NCBI GenBank assembly: GCA_021205375.1
Contig: JAJPXR010000238.1
Location: 1 to 5,024 of the forward strand
DNA length: 5,024 nucleotides
DNA from: Clostridiales bacterium
Lineage (GTDB): Bacteria; Bacillota; Clostridia; Oscillospirales; Oscillospiraceae
Reading direction: 5' to 3'
Each line of letters opens with the position of its first letter. Position 1 is the stretch's first letter. Made by a program: the position numbers and the translations under genes. Shown piece after piece: positions 4,747-5,024 of the stretch. Under the pieces are notes generated by a model. It was given only the letters and a program-made list of their open reading frames with translations, was not told where the DNA came from and ran no database searches.

Positions 4747-5024
4747 ATGGTAAAAGCAATCGTAGGCGCAAACTGGGGCGACGAGGGCAAAGGAAAAATT
4801 ACCGATATGCTGGCCGAAGAGTCTGATGTGGTCATCCGCTTCCAGGGCGGCGCCAACGCGGGCCACACCATCATCAACGAGTATGGCCGCTTTGCGCTGC
4901 ACATCCTCCCCTCCGGCTCCTTCTATCCCCACGTCACCAATATCATCGGCAACGGCGTGGCGCTGGACATCCAGCGGCTGGTGAACGAGCTGAAGGACAT
5001 CACCGCCCAGGGCGTCCCCGCTCC
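4747..5024 (+). CDS. purA: Adenylosuccinate synthetase PurA, N-terminal part (runs off window)
   Basis: PurA joins IMP and aspartate with GTP to make adenylosuccinate, the first committed step from IMP to AMP, in the cytoplasm. The window holds the first 92 complete codons of a protein that is usually about 425-430 aa; the frame stays open to the end. Visible motifs are the GTP/IMP-binding loop WGDEGKGK (10-17), with D12 matching the catalytic Asp13 of E. coli, and GGANAGHT (34-41), with H40 matching the catalytic His41. HILPSG (52-57) and NIIGNGV (65-71) follow. The ATG is supported by AAGGAG (4731-4736) 10 nt upstream and by the standard N-terminus. GANWGDEGKGK instead of the GTQWGDEGKGK seen in E. 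coli is a variant I associate with clostridia. The gene has its own promoter and a long structured leader. Confidence 0.96.
   Translation, partial: MVKAIVGANWGDEGKGKITDMLAEESDVVIRFQGGANAGHTIINEYGRFALHILPSGSFYPHVTNIIGNGVALDIQRLVNELKDITAQGVPA

Noticed and set aside
4608..4826. A small frame in the purA leader starting at the ATG at 4608
   Set aside because: There is no ribosome-binding site, it continues out of frame through the purA start, and the peptide is arginine-rich without motifs. A leader peptide is not supported.

Overview
The window looks like chromosomal housekeeping DNA from a high-GC Bacillota, most probably a gut-type Clostridia/Oscillospiraceae relative. This rests on the GC-rich third codon positions, the clostridial-looking start of adenylosuccinate synthetase (GANWGDEGKGK), a TrmK methyltransferase, a TIGR03980/DUF1858 mini-protein, and promoters with perfect TATAAT boxes at 17-bp spacing. 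The taxonomic call is an inference from family resemblance and composition; no database was searched.

Layout: the left two thirds (about 1-3370) is a minus-strand potassium-uptake unit. It reads trkA (3287 to 1881), a 237-nt gap, trkH (1643 to 198), then a strong intrinsic terminator at 51-79. The promoter for trkA is visible at 3367-3339. The gap between the two genes holds two stacked GC-rich palindromes that fold better in the minus-strand RNA. Degenerate 7-nt tandem repeats lie beside the trkH stop codon and near the trkA stop.

The right third runs on the plus strand. A divergent promoter (3430-3458) drives a 68-aa cysteine-containing DUF1858 protein (3489-3695). A hairpin with a short T-run follows, then trmK (3768-4493). 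A second, nearly twin promoter (4563-4591) starts a roughly 150-nt GC-rich leader that can fold into three successive hairpins before the Shine-Dalgarno of purA (4747 to beyond the window end).

How the genes fit together: TrkH is the membrane K+ translocation subunit and TrkA its cytosolic nucleotide-binding gating subunit. They form one system, and no convincing promoter was found between them. The plus-strand genes have unrelated roles (putative thiol/redox mini-protein, tRNA modification, AMP synthesis). They may be linked only by transcription direction and by a shared 12-bp promoter core.

The gene content is ordinary. The most interesting signals are noncoding: the structured purA leader with a repeated GGATCAT element, the GGAAC/GTTCC box array around the trkA promoter, and the asymmetric palindrome cluster inside the trk unit. 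No mobile element, CRISPR array, tRNA or rRNA was seen.
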